A stretch of DNA of 50,359 nt from Clostridiales bacterium (GCA_012521375.1 JAAYMO010000044.1:1-50359), one strand, 5' to 3'. Numbered from the stretch's first letter, positions 1 through 11,285 are shown. Numbers and translations: made by a program. Notes: generated from the letters alone by a model not told the origin.

Positions 1-170
1 ACCTTTCTTTAAACTCATTACGGAAAGCTTATATTAAGGTAGAACTTTGCTTTCCTATGAGTTATAAGAAAGGTTTTTATTGAAAGTCATTTAGTATTAA
101 GGATACCTTTCTTTAAACTCATTACGTAAAGCTTATATTTAAGTGAATTTTGCTTTCCTATGCATTATAA
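1..170. repeat. Tandem palindromic repeat, two copies about 104 bp apart
   Basis: Positions 1-66 recur at 105-170 with a few mismatches. Copy 1 is itself a near-perfect inverted repeat: the arm ACCTTTCTT..AACTCAT..GGAAAGC (1-28) pairs with GCTTTCC..ATGAGTT..AAGAAAGGT (about 49-75). Copy 2 keeps the inner arm (AAAGC/GCTTT) but its outer 3' arm has decayed. It lies downstream of the ATPase operon terminator and may continue outside the window. A small non-coding palindromic element (REP- or MITE-like) is the simplest reading. No coding sequence is evident here. Confidence 0.7.
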
Positions 171-192
171 ATATAATAGCTTGCACATGTCA

Positions 193-226
193 AGTATAAA
201 AATAGCCCGCAGAATTTGTGCGGGCT
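193..226 (-). terminator. Rho-independent terminator of the V-ATPase operon
   Basis: On the minus strand the stem AGCCCGCA/TGCGGGCT with a short loop is followed by ATTTTTAT. It lies about 20 bp after the stop of the last ATPase gene (ntpD). Confidence 0.85.
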
Positions 227-245
227 TATCATTGAACTATAATAT

Positions 246-887
246 TTATGCTTCTTTACTGATAATATCTTTTACTTTCATTAGTCGAGTTATGGTGCTT
301 CTCTCATTTTCATCCAGTTTCATTCTTATAAACCTTATGGTTTCTTCCAAATCAGGTATAGTCCTGTATTCAAGAGCATTTACCCTTCTTCTAGTCTTCT
401 CAATCTCATCTGCCATCAGTTGGCAGGCTTTTTCTACTTCGGCTAATTCCAACAATTTTGACATAATACCATATAGTTTAGCTATGGCATCATCCAATTC
501 AGATGAAGTTTGGGCAAAACCATAGGGATAAATACTGCCTTCGTCTCCTTCAAGCTTTCGGATAAAATTCATAACCGGTACATGTACGCTCATTACATTC
601 TTTTTCTTAATATCAACAGTAATGGTTTCCTTTGGAAATGCTACTGCTTCCTCCAGCATTTCAGGAGACATCACAGCACTGGCTATCAAAAAGTCTTTGA
701 AAGAGTCTTGAAGTTCTTCTTCCACTTCCACTCTCAATGACTTGTTCTTTCTTATTAGCTCTATGAATCTCCTCATAAGCTCATCTTGTTTGTCCTTTAG
801 GAGTTTGTGACCTCTTTTGGCAGTAACCAACCTTTTTTTGAGACCACTCAGCTCCATACGAGTAGGATTTACATTCAGTTTAGCCAT
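246..887 (-). CDS. ntpD: V-type ATP synthase/ATPase subunit D
   Basis: Subunit D is the central rotor shaft of the V1 sector; it links the A3B3 catalytic head to the membrane ring and transmits torque. The 213-residue protein begins [13 protein letters not shown] and is dominated by long charged helices (about 10-70 and 140-205) that would form the antiparallel coiled coil, normal for the family. It is the last gene of the operon. Its ATG follows the TAG stop of ntpB with no gap, and GGGG just inside the end of ntpB serves as the ribosome-binding site, so translation is probably coupled. The terminator follows at once. The family is very distinctive and I see nothing abnormal. Confidence 0.95.
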   Translation of the reverse strand: MAKLNVNPTRMELSGLKKRLVTAKRGHKLLKDKQDELMRRFIELIRKNKSLRVEVEEELQDSFKDFLIASAVMSPEMLEEAVAFPKETITVDIKKKNVMSVHVPVMNFIRKLEGDEGSIYPYGFAQTSSELDDAIAKLYGIMSKLLELAEVEKACQLMADEIEKTRRRVNALEYRTIPDLEETIRFIRMKLDENERSTITRLMKVKDIISKEA

Positions 888-2276
888 CTACTCAGCCCCT
901 TTATCATCTTGTGGCAGATACTTGTCAAGGTATTCGTCTCTAATTCTCTTGAGTTCAGTTCTTGGAATAATCTTTAACAGTTCCCATCCTAAATTTAAGG
1001 TTTCAATAATGTTTCTGTTTGTATAATAACCCTGATTGACATACTGTCTATCAAATTCTTCAGCGAATTTAGCAAAAGCTTTATCCGCATCTGAAAGGGC
1101 AGTTTCTCCAAGAATGGTAGCTAACTCCCTAGCTTCTCTGCCTGATGTATATGCAGCATATAACTGGTTCATGGTATCAGCATGGTCTTCTCTAGTTTTT
1201 CCCTCTCCTATACCCTTATCCTTAAGCCTTGAAAGAGAAGGAACAACGTTTATAGGAGGCTGTAATCCTCTTTTGTACAATTCTCTTGATAGAATTATTT
1301 GTCCCTCAGTAATATATCCAGTTAAGTCGGGAATCGGATGAGTAATATCATCCTCAGGCATTGTAAGTATTGGTATTTGAGTTATTGAGCCTTTTCTTCC
1401 TCTAATCCTTCCAGCCCTTTCATATATGGTGGAAAGGTCTGTATATAGATAACCTGGATATCCTCTTCTGCCTGGCACTTCCTTTCGTGCCGCTGATATC
1501 TCTCTCAAAGCTTCCGCATAGTTAGTCATATCTGTTAGAATAACCAATACATGCATATCTTTTTCAAAGGCTAAATATTCTGCACATGTTAAAGCCATAC
1601 GGGGTGTAGCAATTCTCTCTATAGCAGGATCATCAGCTAAGTTTACAAACAGTACAGCCCTGTCTATAGCACCCGTTTTTGTGAAATCATCGATAAAAAA
1701 CTGAGCTTCTTCAAATGTAATACCCATTGCTGCAAATACAACAGCAAATTTTTCTTCGGTGCCCAATACTGAAGCCTGTCTTGCAATCTGTGCTGCAACC
1801 TCATTATGAGGCAATCCTGAACCAGAGAAAATAGGAAGCTTTTGACCTCTTACAAGAGTGTTGAGCCCGTCTATACATGATATACCAGTTTGAATAAATT
1901 CATTTGGGTAATCTCTTGCTACAGGATTCATAGGCACGCCATTTATATCAACCTTTTTTTCAGGTATTATTTTAGGTCCGTCATCTTTTGGTCGACCAAG
2001 GCCATCAAATACCCTTCCTATCATATCCAGTGAGACACCTAATTCAAGGGGCTTTCCTAAAAATCTTACACTGGTACCTTTTAAGTTTATTCCGCTAGAG
2101 CCTTCAAAGAGCTGAATCATAGCCTTGTCTTCATTTATTTCCAAAACTCTTCCACGTCTCTTTTCTCCTGTATGAAGCTCTATATCAACCAATTCCTCAT
2201 ATTTTACACCCTCTACGCCTTCCACTATCATCAAGGGGCCAACGACTTCTCTAACGGTTTTATATTCTTTAAGCAT
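888..2276 (-). CDS. ntpB: V-type ATP synthase/ATPase subunit B
   Basis: Subunit B is the non-catalytic nucleotide-site subunit that alternates with A in the A3B3 hexamer. The protein (about 462 residues) has the beta-barrel N-terminus ([12 protein letters not shown]), the central ATPase-like domain without a functional P-loop ([12 protein letters not shown]), and the conserved segment [16 protein letters not shown]. An in-frame TTG lies one codon upstream at 2279. The ATG at 2276 was chosen because it is better spaced (8 nt) from GGAGG. The start overlaps the end of ntpA by 8 bp, and ntpD follows without a gap. Confidence 0.95.
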   Translation of the reverse strand: MLKEYKTVREVVGPLMIVEGVEGVKYEELVDIELHTGEKRRGRVLEINEDKAMIQLFEGSSGINLKGTSVRFLGKPLELGVSLDMIGRVFDGLGRPKDDGPKIIPEKKVDINGVPMNPVARDYPNEFIQTGISCIDGLNTLVRGQKLPIFSGSGLPHNEVAAQIARQASVLGTEEKFAVVFAAMGITFEEAQFFIDDFTKTGAIDRAVLFVNLADDPAIERIATPRMALTCAEYLAFEKDMHVLVILTDMTNYAEALREISAARKEVPGRRGYPGYLYTDLSTIYERAGRIRGRKGSITQIPILTMPEDDITHPIPDLTGYITEGQIILSRELYKRGLQPPINVVPSLSRLKDKGIGEGKTREDHADTMNQLYAAYTSGREARELATILGETALSDADKAFAKFAEEFDRQYVNQGYYTNRNIIETLNLGWELLKIIPRTELKRIRDEYLDKYLPQDDKGAE

Positions 2277-4032
2277 CAAGGATACCTCCTTTGCTTATTA
2301 GATTATCTATGCTAGCTACTAATTCTTCGTTTATCTTGTCTATTTCATCTATATTATCTTCTGCTATATATTTAGCACGAGCTATCCTATTTCTGACTTC
2401 CATATCAAGTATTTCTTTCAGATAGACCCCTTGTTCCAATGCTCTCTTTGCTTGGTCATAGAAATTCAGAATGAGCTTGAGCATCTTGTTTTGCTTTTGT
2501 AATGAGCAGAAGGTATCAACATCATGAAAAGCATTTTGCTGCAAGAAATCTTCTCTTATGGACTTTGCAGCTTCAAGTTTTAATTGGTCTTCTTCAGATA
2601 GTGAGTCTCTTCCTACAAGCCTTACTATTTCTAAGAGCCCTGTCTCGTCTTGAAGCAGGTTCATAGCTTTTATCCTATTCTTAGAGAATTCAGGATCAAC
2701 ATTTTCATCCATCCATTCATCTATTTTAGACTGATATAAGGAGTAGGAATTCAGCCAGTTAATTGCTGGAAAATGTCTCTTATAAGAAAGAGCATAGTCT
2801 AAATTCCAGAATACCTTAACAATTCTTAAGGTAGCTTGGGAAACAGGTTCGGAAATATCTCCACCGGGAGGCGATACTGCACCAATTACGGTTATAGCTC
2901 CTTCTCTGTCATCACTACCATAGCAAACAACCTTCCCTGCTCTTTCATAGAATTCAGCAACACGTGATGCTAGATATGCTGGATATCCTTCATCTCCTGG
3001 CATTTCCTCCAGACGTCCAGACATTTCTCTTAATGCCTCTGCCCATCTGGATGTAGAATCGGCCATTATAGCCACAGAATAGCCCATATCTCTAAAATAC
3101 TCAGCTATAGTTATTCCGGTATAAATAGAAGCTTCTCTAGCTGCAACAGGCATATTTGATGTATTTGCTATTAAAACAGTTCTCTTCATCAAAGATTCGC
3201 CAGTAGAAGGGTCGATTATCTCAGGAAACTCCATGAGAACGTCAGTCATCTCATTACCACGTTCGCCACAACCAACGTATACAACTATCTCAGCATCCGC
3301 CCATTTTGCGAGCTGATGCTGTACCACTGTCTTGCCTGAACCAAAAGGTCCGGGTATAGCGGCTGTTCCGCCTTTTGATACAGGGAAGAAAGTATCTATT
3401 ACTCTCTGTCCTGTCAATAATGGAACTGTTGGATTTAACTTTCTCTTATAGCCTCTTCCCTTTCTTACAGGCCATTTTTGCATCATCTGAAGCTTGATTT
3501 TCCCATCAAGTACGCATACATCATCAACTACTGTGAATTCTCCCTCTTTAATTTCCGTAACAACTCCTGATATTCCAATAGGTACCATTATTTTATGAAG
3601 AACAACAGGTGTTTCCTGTACAGTACCTATAACATCGCCTTCAACTACCTTGTCTCCAACCTTTACTGTAGGTGTAAAATACCACTTTTTCTCTCTATCA
3701 AGACTTTTTACTTCAGTGCCTCTTGCAAGAAAATCTCCTGCTATAGCTCTCAAAGGCTCAAGTGGCCTTTGTATTCCATCAAACATTGCTTCTATCATCC
3801 CAGGCCCCAGTTCTACCGACAAAGGCTCCCCTGTTGAAAAAACAGGGTCACCGGGACCAATTCCGGTTGTCTCTTCATACACCTGTATAGAAGCTTTATC
3901 TCCCCTCATCTCTATTATTTCACCGATGAGTCTATTATTTGAAACATATACAACGTCATATACATTAGATTCATCCATCCCCTCTGCTACAACTAAGGGG
4001 CCAGATACCTTTATTATTCTCCCAACTTTCAA
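2269..4032 (-). CDS. ntpA: V-type ATP synthase/ATPase catalytic subunit A
   Basis: This is the catalytic subunit that binds and hydrolyses ATP in the V1/A1 head. At 587 residues it has normal length. Visible are the N-terminal beta-barrel, the A-type 'non-homologous' insertion (about 110-190, including [10 protein letters not shown]), the Walker A motif GPFGSGKT at 228-235, the catalytic GERGNEM region and the [13 protein letters not shown] motif. The start is TTG, seven bases after GGAGAGG, and no better ATG exists. It follows ntpF by 16 bp and overlaps ntpB. The motifs look intact, so the enzyme should be active. Confidence 0.97.
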   Translation of the reverse strand: MKVGRIIKVSGPLVVAEGMDESNVYDVVYVSNNRLIGEIIEMRGDKASIQVYEETTGIGPGDPVFSTGEPLSVELGPGMIEAMFDGIQRPLEPLRAIAGDFLARGTEVKSLDREKKWYFTPTVKVGDKVVEGDVIGTVQETPVVLHKIMVPIGISGVVTEIKEGEFTVVDDVCVLDGKIKLQMMQKWPVRKGRGYKRKLNPTVPLLTGQRVIDTFFPVSKGGTAAIPGPFGSGKTVVQHQLAKWADAEIVVYVGCGERGNEMTDVLMEFPEIIDPSTGESLMKRTVLIANTSNMPVAAREASIYTGITIAEYFRDMGYSVAIMADSTSRWAEALREMSGRLEEMPGDEGYPAYLASRVAEFYERAGKVVCYGSDDREGAITVIGAVSPPGGDISEPVSQATLRIVKVFWNLDYALSYKRHFPAINWLNSYSLYQSKIDEWMDENVDPEFSKNRIKAMNLLQDETGLLEIVRLVGRDSLSEEDQLKLEAAKSIREDFLQQNAFHDVDTFCSLQKQNKMLKLILNFYDQAKRALEQGVYLKEILDMEVRNRIARAKYIAEDNIDEIDKINEELVASIDNLISKGGILDA

Positions 4033-4048
4033 GATAAGCCCTCTCCTT

Positions 4049-4357
4049 CTATAAAATATTTGTTCCTACGGCTTTTTCTACATTACTGTTTATTCTGCTC
4101 ATACCAATATCTAATGTTCCTTGATTACTTGGTATGAGTATTACCGCAGGGATTATCTCTTTATCGTAGCGTTCTATGGTATCTGGAATTAAACTAGCCA
4201 CTTGTTCAGTGATAAATATAATACCATAGTTATTTCGGGCAATAGTGTCAACTGTTCTCCTGGCTTCGTCACTATCATAAACTGAAAAGACATCTACCCC
4301 TAGTGCCTTGAAAGCAAGTATGGAATCTTTATCTCCAACTACAGCAATTTTATACAT
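4049..4357 (-). CDS. ntpF: V-type ATP synthase/ATPase subunit F
   Basis: A small (about 102-residue) subunit of the central stalk that binds subunit D. The protein begins [12 protein letters not shown], the typical N-terminus of the family (a Rossmann-like beta-strand followed by GD/GDxDS). The open frame extends 10 codons further upstream to 4387, but that extension overlaps ntpC and lacks the family pattern. The ATG at 4357 overlaps the ntpC stop as ATGTATAA and sits 10-12 nt after AAGGG, so I prefer it. Confidence 0.92.
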   Translation of the reverse strand: MYKIAVVGDKDSILAFKALGVDVFSVYDSDEARRTVDTIARNNYGIIFITEQVASLIPDTIERYDKEIIPAVILIPSNQGTLDIGMSRINSNVEKAVGTNIL

Positions 4358-5351
4358 ACAAATCACGCACCCTTTCCCTTGTGGCATCCGGAGAAAGCTT
4401 GTTCAGCTTTGAAACCATAATAATTCTCAATGTCTTTATCTCTGCTTCCTTCGCCACTAAATAAGAAAAAATGGGTTCCGGTCCGAAATTCACATATTTA
4501 GATGGCTTATTTATCTCAACCAGATAATTATCCATATACTTCTCAAGGTCGGATAATCGATTTGTAGCCCTAAAGGATTCTAATCCTTTCAAAAGACTTT
4601 GCCCTATTCTATAATTTTTGTATCTAGATATCATAGTATCTATAGAATCGTTGTAACTTATCATTATAGCATCCTTATCGATGTTTCCATTGGGAAGGAG
4701 TACTTCTTCCAAAAAGTTCATATCCTTACCTTGTTTCTTTAACCTGATAGAAGATTTAATATTTACAAAATCTATCATATCCCTTACATAATCCACAAAC
4801 AGCTGGATACCTGTATTTTTAGCCATCTTAAATAAATGCTGAAAATAATATCTGTCGAAAATTATATCTATCTTTTGTGGATCCTTATTTATTTCAAAAT
4901 CTTGTACAACAGCTTCTATGGCTTCTCTAAACTCAGGTTCTACGTCCCTAAGATTGCCTTCTATAAACCCTTCTTTTATTTTTTTAAAATCAGTAGTCCC
5001 TATCGGTATATATAGTCTGGATAGATCCTTATTCAGTTTTCTTTCTTTAACTAGAACTTTCAGATTATGATAATCATATTTTAATGCCATTAAATCCACA
5101 ACAATTTGATCTTTTGACACTTCTCTCATCAATTTATATACTCTTTTTAATTCATGAGACAATATATTTTCATAATCCTCATCTCTGGATACTCCTGCAA
5201 CAGCGTTTGAGTATTCAGTTTCGCTAAGAGTTTTGAAAACTTCCTCAATATCTTTAGCTTCAATCATCCTATCTATTCTAGTTTTTGATAGGAGTTTTTT
5301 TTCAAGGACTCTGGTTCTAGTTACAGCTTGGATATAATCCATTCTATCCAT
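4350..5351 (-). CDS. ntpC: V-type ATP synthase/ATPase subunit C
   Basis: Subunit C (the d-subunit homologue) is the funnel-shaped adaptor that seats the central stalk on the rotor ring. The protein has 333 residues and is almost entirely helical, beginning [21 protein letters not shown], with the family pattern of repeated helical bundles and a [16 protein letters not shown] segment near the C-terminus. A strong AGGAGT site lies 7 nt before the ATG. It follows ntpE by 10 bp and overlaps ntpF by 8 bp. The assignment rests on position in the operon plus the conserved C-terminal segment. Confidence 0.93.
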   Translation of the reverse strand: MDRMDYIQAVTRTRVLEKKLLSKTRIDRMIEAKDIEEVFKTLSETEYSNAVAGVSRDEDYENILSHELKRVYKLMREVSKDQIVVDLMALKYDYHNLKVLVKERKLNKDLSRLYIPIGTTDFKKIKEGFIEGNLRDVEPEFREAIEAVVQDFEINKDPQKIDIIFDRYYFQHLFKMAKNTGIQLFVDYVRDMIDFVNIKSSIRLKKQGKDMNFLEEVLLPNGNIDKDAIMISYNDSIDTMISRYKNYRIGQSLLKGLESFRATNRLSDLEKYMDNYLVEINKPSKYVNFGPEPIFSYLVAKEAEIKTLRIIMVSKLNKLSPDATRERVRDLYV

Positions 5352-5361
5352 GAAATCACTC

Positions 5362-5919
5362 CTATTCCTTAAAAAGATGTTGCGCTATTTCAGTTTCTAG
5401 TTCTTCCCTCAAATAATCTACTAAAGATTCAAATGAGAAATTAATTGCTACGTCACCGTCTTTCAATATAAAACCTGAATCTACTGTTTCATTTTCAGAT
5501 ACCTTTGGCAAAGACTCTATATCCTTTACTTTGCTCTTCATATCTTCAGGCACAATTAATATCTCTGTTCCTTTCAGGTTTATAGATTTTAAGTTATTGG
5601 TCAAAAACTTTATATATTCGTCTTCTCTAAGTTCTTTTAATCTTTTCTTAGATAATTCAAACACTTCATCTATAATTTCTTGCTTTATCTTCAGTTTTTC
5701 ATCTCTAACTTTTAATTCAGCGTTAGATATTATTCTATCTTTTACCATCGCAGCTTCATCAGCTGCTTTTTCTAGTATTCTTTTCTTTTTCTCATTAGCC
5801 TCATCGATCTTTGAATCCAAAATATTCTTATTGGTTCTAGCTGATTCCTCCATTATTCGATCAGCTTCGATCTTAGCATCTTCCAAAATCTTATTTGTAA
5901 GGTTCTCTAAATTAGACAT
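5362..5919 (-). CDS. ntpE: V-type ATP synthase/ATPase subunit E
   Basis: Peripheral-stalk (stator) subunit that pairs with the H/G-like coiled-coil subunit and binds the top of the A3B3 head. The 185-residue protein has a long N-terminal amphipathic helix rich in Glu, Lys and Ala (about 1-95), then a compact C-terminal domain (about 100-185) with the motif GFILKDGDVAINFSFESL typical of the family. It lies 21 bp after ntpK and 10 bp before ntpC, the standard order. Confidence 0.93.
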   Translation of the reverse strand: MSNLENLTNKILEDAKIEADRIMEESARTNKNILDSKIDEANEKKKRILEKAADEAAMVKDRIISNAELKVRDEKLKIKQEIIDEVFELSKKRLKELREDEYIKFLTNNLKSINLKGTEILIVPEDMKSKVKDIESLPKVSENETVDSGFILKDGDVAINFSFESLVDYLREELETEIAQHLFKE

Positions 5920-5940
5920 ATCTTCACATCCTTAGATTTT

Positions 5941-6432
<492 letters not shown>

Positions 6433-6437
6433 CTAAC

Positions 6438-8384
6438 TTATTTTAAGTTTATATATTTAGCTTCGCTTCTAAATAAATTAAATGGTATACCTCCACCTTC
6501 GTAGAACTTTCCAAAGAATTCCACAAAGATAAGCCTAATAGAATGAACATATGCACCTAATGCACTTAAGAAAATATTGAAAAATTGACCGCCGATAAAC
6601 ACAACAACACCGGCTATTATTCCAATTATACCAGAATCAAATAGCATCCCGGCTATCATATTGATGGCACCACCTATAAATCCGCCAGATAAACCAAGAG
6701 CCATAAGTCTGGAATAGGATACAAAATCTCCAACATAACCTGATATTCCGTATAAACTGTACAAACCACCTACTGCTTTGCCTGGTATGCTTTTTGATTC
6801 TCTTCCACCAGTTGCAACAATACCCACCATTCCGATTATCATAACTACTAGCGAAATGTTTTTGATTATGGATGGTAGTGTTATGAACATCGGAAGAAGA
6901 AAACCAATACCTCCTGTTAAGGCCATATACCAGAAACCTACATCAAACAGTGCATCCAGATATTTGCCTTCTTTTATGCTTAAATATGCTTTTAATCCCA
7001 ATCCGAAGTATAAATGGAATATACCAAATACAATTGATATGATCAGGATGTTGAAATATTCAGTTGCAGGATCAATCAAAGCCGGCATGGGGATAATACC
7101 GCCTAAGAATGAACCATATATTAAGCCCCAAACTATGGTTGGATAGCTTAGATAGTTAAAAAATCTCATAAAATTCTTCTGATTCTCAGATAAGTTAAAT
7201 TTTTTAAGGGCGACGGTCGTACCAATTAGCAATGCCAGCCCATAACCGATATCAGCCAACATCATTCCAAAGAAAATAAGATAAAACGGAGCCAAGAATG
7301 GCGTGGGATCTACTTCATTATATTTTGGCAATGCATACATACTAGTCAATGATTCAAAGGTTTGAGCAAACTTTGAATTCTTTAGAAGTATTGGTACATT
7401 TGGGTCATCGTTGTCAGCTTCTTTAATCTCAAGATAATAAACATTATCAAGTGCCGCCTTCACTGTTTCTGTGAATTCGCCAGCCATATCTGTAGGAACG
7501 TAGCCTCTGATAATAATTACACTTTCTGTCATTAGGAATTTCTCTGATGACATAACTCTTAATTTTTCATTCATCAAATAATCATAAACAACCTCTAAAT
7601 CTGGTAGATTATTTGATAAGGCTACAATCTCTTCCTCATACTCAGAGATTTTGCCCTCTAATTCTTCGATTTTATCATTAATCTGGGCTATTTCTCTTTC
7701 TGGTGTATCTTCCCCTATAAGTTTTAATATGGAGAAGCTATTGTTTCTTAATATGTCTTTAACTGCCTCTTCCTCAGACTTATAGGTTAAAACCATTACA
7801 TATAGATTATCCTTATCCTCGCTTATTATTTCAAAATAGGTTAATTCTGTAATCGTCAGCTCATTTTGGACTTTTTGCTTTAGTTTCTTAGGTATGGTGC
7901 CCAAAAAAATATGGCTTTGCTCAAATAAACTTAAATCTTTAATAGAAGTATCAAGTTTAATCCAATGACTTAATTCATCAACTGATGTCTTCAGCTTTAT
8001 AACTTCCTGATTTAAGGCTTCTTTCTTTGTGTCAAGCTCTTTCAGCTTATTATAAACCCCATGATAATCTACTTTTGAAGCTTTATCCTCAAGCTCATCA
8101 AAACTAAAGCTTTCTTTTCCCTTCTGCATAGCCTTTATACCAGTTTCTCTGACATAGTATTTTGATAGTAAATCAATAGAGTATTTAACTTTTATGATTT
8201 CTTCTTCTATGGCTACCAGGCTTTCGGGAATTTCAGCGCTTTGTAAACCCTCATCCATAAGGGATTCATCCTCAGCTAAATCATAGAAATGAACATATTT
8301 GAATTTTTGAAGCTCATGGAGAAGATTTTCCCTTTTTGAATCAAAGGCAAACAAGCTGAAATTACTCATTTTAACTATTGCCAT
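6438..8384 (-). CDS. ntpI: V-type ATP synthase/ATPase membrane stator subunit I
   Basis: Subunit I (a-subunit homologue) holds the ion half-channels against the rotor and anchors the peripheral stalks. The 648-residue protein has a cytosolic N-terminal half with coiled coils (about 60-130 and 215-260) and a C-terminal half of seven to eight transmembrane helices starting near residue 345. It includes the segment GDFVSYSRLMALGL, whose arginine is the candidate channel residue, and the end motif RLIFVEFFGKFYEGGG. The ATG overlaps the end of the upstream H/G-like gene by 14 bp. Length and layout are normal. Confidence 0.96.
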   Translation of the reverse strand: MAIVKMSNFSLFAFDSKRENLLHELQKFKYVHFYDLAEDESLMDEGLQSAEIPESLVAIEEEIIKVKYSIDLLSKYYVRETGIKAMQKGKESFSFDELEDKASKVDYHGVYNKLKELDTKKEALNQEVIKLKTSVDELSHWIKLDTSIKDLSLFEQSHIFLGTIPKKLKQKVQNELTITELTYFEIISEDKDNLYVMVLTYKSEEEAVKDILRNNSFSILKLIGEDTPEREIAQINDKIEELEGKISEYEEEIVALSNNLPDLEVVYDYLMNEKLRVMSSEKFLMTESVIIIRGYVPTDMAGEFTETVKAALDNVYYLEIKEADNDDPNVPILLKNSKFAQTFESLTSMYALPKYNEVDPTPFLAPFYLIFFGMMLADIGYGLALLIGTTVALKKFNLSENQKNFMRFFNYLSYPTIVWGLIYGSFLGGIIPMPALIDPATEYFNILIISIVFGIFHLYFGLGLKAYLSIKEGKYLDALFDVGFWYMALTGGIGFLLPMFITLPSIIKNISLVVMIIGMVGIVATGGRESKSIPGKAVGGLYSLYGISGYVGDFVSYSRLMALGLSGGFIGGAINMIAGMLFDSGIIGIIAGVVVFIGGQFFNIFLSALGAYVHSIRLIFVEFFGKFYEGGGIPFNLFRSEAKYINLK

Positions 8385-8697
8385 TTGCGTTCACAACCCT
8401 CTCGATAATAATGTTGACTGCTGAGTCCAAGTCTTTGCTTGTAAGGTCTTTTAATGCCTGAGCTTCTTTTAAGCCTTTATCTATTATTGGCCCTGCTATT
8501 GATTCGCCCTCTTCTATAGCTTTTGCTCTTATTCTTTCTGCTTCTTTTTGGGCTTCTGAAATGATTTTGTCATACTCCTGTTCTGCGAGAATTTCTGCTT
8601 CCTGTTTTGATTTTTTGGAAGCTTGAATTGCATCTTGCAGCAAAGCCTTGGCTTTTACCTCTGCATCTTTTACTAATCCAATTGCGTCTTTTGCCAT
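8371..8697 (-). CDS. V-type ATPase subunit H/G-like peripheral-stalk protein
   Basis: A 108-residue, highly charged, entirely helical protein (Ala, Glu and Lys rich, heptad-like from about 5 to 85) at the head of the ATPase operon. This is where the small coiled-coil stalk subunit (AhaH/NtpF-type, VatG-like) is encoded in bacterial V-ATPase operons; it pairs with subunit E to form the stator stalk. AGGAGGTGAGGC lies directly before the ATG and a good promoter candidate lies upstream. Sequence alone would be a weak identification because coiled coils look alike, but position makes it secure. Confidence 0.85.
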   Translation of the reverse strand: MAKDAIGLVKDAEVKAKALLQDAIQASKKSKQEAEILAEQEYDKIISEAQKEAERIRAKAIEEGESIAGPIIDKGLKEAQALKDLTSKDLDSAVNIIIERVVNANGNS

Positions 8698-8847
8698 TGC
8701 CTCACCTCCTCTTTGGATTATTCAGTTTATATGGTAATATATAACCAAATATCCAAACATTGATATTTATTCGTCATTAAATCTAAAAGTCCTTCATCAA
8801 AATTGTTCAAATATCCATGTGATTATTACAAATTTAGAATTATTAAA

Positions 8848-8877
8848 ATTATATCATAAACAAAATAAATATAGCAA
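8848..8877 (-). promoter_or_regulatory. Candidate sigma-A promoter of the V-ATPase operon
   Basis: Minus strand: TTGCTA (8872-8877), an 18-bp spacer, then an extended -10 TGaTATAAT (8848-8853 for the hexamer). It lies about 150 bp upstream of the first ATPase gene. The rest of 8698-8944 is AT-rich and shows no gene. Confidence 0.5.
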
Positions 8878-8944
8878 GCTTAGCAATTGTTCCGCTGCAT
8901 GGTTATAATTATTTATGATTATTAAAATGGAATTATCGCTATCT

Positions 8945-9586
8945 TTATACCTTTTTCATGTTAAAATAATCACATTTTTCTGTTATAGGACATATTTCAC
9001 ATTTTGGTTTTCTGGCTTCACATATGTTTCTTCCATGCCATATCAGTAAGTGGTGAGACAATGACCACATATCTTTAGGTAAAATGTCCATAAGCTGTTT
9101 TTCTGTTTCAAGCACATTATTGCTATCTGCTAACCCTATCCTATTGGCTACTCTAAATACATGAGTGTCAACTGCAATTGCGGGTATCCCAAACCCATTG
9201 CTCAATACTACATTGGCAGTTTTTCTGCCAACTCCCGGCAAAGAAATTAAATCATCCATATTATTCGGAACTTCTCCATTATATTTTTCCAAAAGAATAC
9301 GGCACATTTCTAAAATATGTTTAGCTTTATTTCTATATAAACCTATCTTTCTAATTTTCTCTTCAAGTTCAGTTTGAGCCAAAGAAAGAAAATCCGTTGG
9401 AGTTTTATATTCTCTAAAAAGTTCTTCTGTCACCTCATTTACTTTTTTGTCAGTTGATTGAGCGCTTAGTATTGTAGCTATAAGCAACTGAAATGTGTTA
9501 TTATAATTCAATTGGCATCTAGCTTCTGGATATTCTTCCTTTAATTTTTCCATAACCAACAGTGCGCTATTTTGTCTGTTTTCCAA
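8945..9586 (-). CDS. nth: Endonuclease III (DNA glycosylase/AP lyase)
   Basis: Removes oxidised pyrimidines from DNA and cleaves the abasic site (base excision repair). The 213-residue protein shows the helix-hairpin-helix LPGVGRKTA with catalytic Lys122, the catalytic Asp140 in AVDTHVFR, and a C-terminal [4Fe-4S] motif with Cys189, 196, 199 and 205 (C-x6-C-x2-C-x5-C). Length matches the family. Its ATG overlaps the last 20 bp of polX, so the two repair genes are probably co-transcribed and translationally coupled. Confidence 0.97.
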   Translation of the reverse strand: MENRQNSALLVMEKLKEEYPEARCQLNYNNTFQLLIATILSAQSTDKKVNEVTEELFREYKTPTDFLSLAQTELEEKIRKIGLYRNKAKHILEMCRILLEKYNGEVPNNMDDLISLPGVGRKTANVVLSNGFGIPAIAVDTHVFRVANRIGLADSNNVLETEKQLMDILPKDMWSLSHHLLIWHGRNICEARKPKCEICPITEKCDYFNMKKV

Positions 9587-11285
9587 TGAAATCCCCCAAT
9601 TCTACTAGATTCATACAATTAACCACATCTTTCGCTTCCAGCCACCCTTTTCGTGCTATTCCTATACCGAATATTATATTATTTAAACCTTCAATACTAT
9701 GGGCGTCTGGGTTTATCGCAAACTTAGCACCTTTATCTTTCGCGTATTTTATATACCTCCAATCCAAATCCAATCTCTGGGGATCAGAATTAATCTCTAT
9801 AATCTTATTATTTTTCACAGCCGTATCTATTATTTTATAAACATCCATATCACATGCTTCTCTAGCTAATAGTATCCTAGCGGTCATATGTCCTAATATA
9901 GTAGTATATCTATTATTTAGTGCATTTATCAATCTATCTGTCATTTTTTCTTTATCCATATTCATGTTTGAGTGAATAGATGCAATAACAAAATCAAATA
10001 GAGAGAGTATATCATCATCGTAATCTAAAGACCCATCAGGCAATATATCAGATTCAATCCCTTTCAGTATCTTAAAATCCTTTGAGCGCAAATTATATTC
10101 ATCTATTTCCTCTATCTGTCTTTTTATATCATCTTCCTTTAACCCATTTGCATAGAAGGCAGAACGGCTGTGATCTGATATGCCGATATAACTAAAGCCC
10201 ATTTGCTTAGCTGCTTCTGCCATCCCTGTAACACTTAGGGAACCATCACTATATGTAGTATGTATATGTAACAGACCTTTTATGTCTTCATATTCAATTA
10301 AATCAGGCAATTTCCCACTTTCAGCCGCTTCAATTTCACCCATGTTTTCTCGAAGCTCTGGTGGTATAAAGTTAAGACCTAGTGCATTAAAGATACTATG
10401 TTCATCTTTGCAATAAATCAATTCATCACCTTTAAACAATCCATACTCATTTATCTTAATATTAATTTTCTTGGCTCTATGTCTAAGGGCAGTATTATGT
10501 TCTTTGCTTCCAGTAAAGTGATGAAGAGCATAAGGGAATTGTTCCTCTTTTACTACCCTTAGGTCCATCATCATACCAGCTTTTAGTCTTACAGAAGTTT
10601 TTGTTTCACCTTTAGATATTATCTCTTCAATTTGATCAAGCCCAGTAAAGAAATCCATAAGTTTCATCGGTTCCATCGAGCTGGCTATAATATCTATATC
10701 TTTGACAACTTCCTTTTTCCTTCTCAAGCTGCCAGCTATCTCACATTTTGTAACCAGTGATGATGCGGTAAGTATTTTTTTTATTTCTTCAGCTATTGGA
10801 TTAACATAAGCATATAAAAATAATCCGCTGTACTTTTTTAATTCTTGTATACCTTTAAGTATTTTCCTTTGGGTTTTTTCGCCGAAGCCATCAAGAGATA
10901 CAAGACGGTTTTCTTTACACGCATACTCTAGTTCTCCTATACTTTTTATATCTAGCTTTTCATATAAACTTTTTGCTTTTTTAGGACCAATACCTGGAAT
11001 TTTCAAAATATCGAATATACCAGCAGGTATGGAGCTTTTCAATTCTTCGTAATACTCTAATTTTCCTGTTTCATAAAGCTCAACGATTTTATCCGATAAC
11101 GCATTTCCTATGCCTTTAATTCCTTCTATTTTGCCATCCTTAATATAATCCTTCAAATCTCCTTCCAAAAGCTCAATGATTCTTGCTCCATTTACATAAG
11201 CCCTTACTTTGAAAGGATTTTCTCCTTTAAGCTCTAACATAAGACCTATTTCTTCCAATATTCTGCTTATTTTTTTCTTTTCCAT
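9567..11285 (-). CDS. polX: Family X DNA polymerase/3'-5' exonuclease PolX
   Basis: A bacterial PolX gap-filling repair polymerase of about 572 residues. Domains in order: an N-terminal 8-kDa-like region and helix-hairpin-helix repeats (to about 130, including IPGIGPKKAKSLYEKL); the pol-beta-like palm with AGSLRRKKE and the metal-binding VKDIDII; and a C-terminal PHP domain (about 330-572) with HIHTTYSDG, SDHSRSA, SIHSN and NPDAHS, the metal ligands of its 3'-5' exonuclease. The open frame allows an ATG at 11303, but GAGGTGATGAT precedes the ATG at 11285, which I take as the start. The next gene, nth, overlaps its end. Confidence 0.96.
   Translation of the reverse strand: MEKKKISRILEEIGLMLELKGENPFKVRAYVNGARIIELLEGDLKDYIKDGKIEGIKGIGNALSDKIVELYETGKLEYYEELKSSIPAGIFDILKIPGIGPKKAKSLYEKLDIKSIGELEYACKENRLVSLDGFGEKTQRKILKGIQELKKYSGLFLYAYVNPIAEEIKKILTASSLVTKCEIAGSLRRKKEVVKDIDIIASSMEPMKLMDFFTGLDQIEEIISKGETKTSVRLKAGMMMDLRVVKEEQFPYALHHFTGSKEHNTALRHRAKKINIKINEYGLFKGDELIYCKDEHSIFNALGLNFIPPELRENMGEIEAAESGKLPDLIEYEDIKGLLHIHTTYSDGSLSVTGMAEAAKQMGFSYIGISDHSRSAFYANGLKEDDIKRQIEEIDEYNLRSKDFKILKGIESDILPDGSLDYDDDILSLFDFVIASIHSNMNMDKEKMTDRLINALNNRYTTILGHMTARILLAREACDMDVYKIIDTAVKNNKIIEINSDPQRLDLDWRYIKYAKDKGAKFAINPDAHSIEGLNNIIFGIGIARKGWLEAKDVVNCMNLVELGDFIGKQTK

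Noticed and set aside
1-170. CRISPR array at the left edge
   Set aside because: Only two copies, each about 70 bp and internally palindromic, with a single decayed interval; no cas genes.
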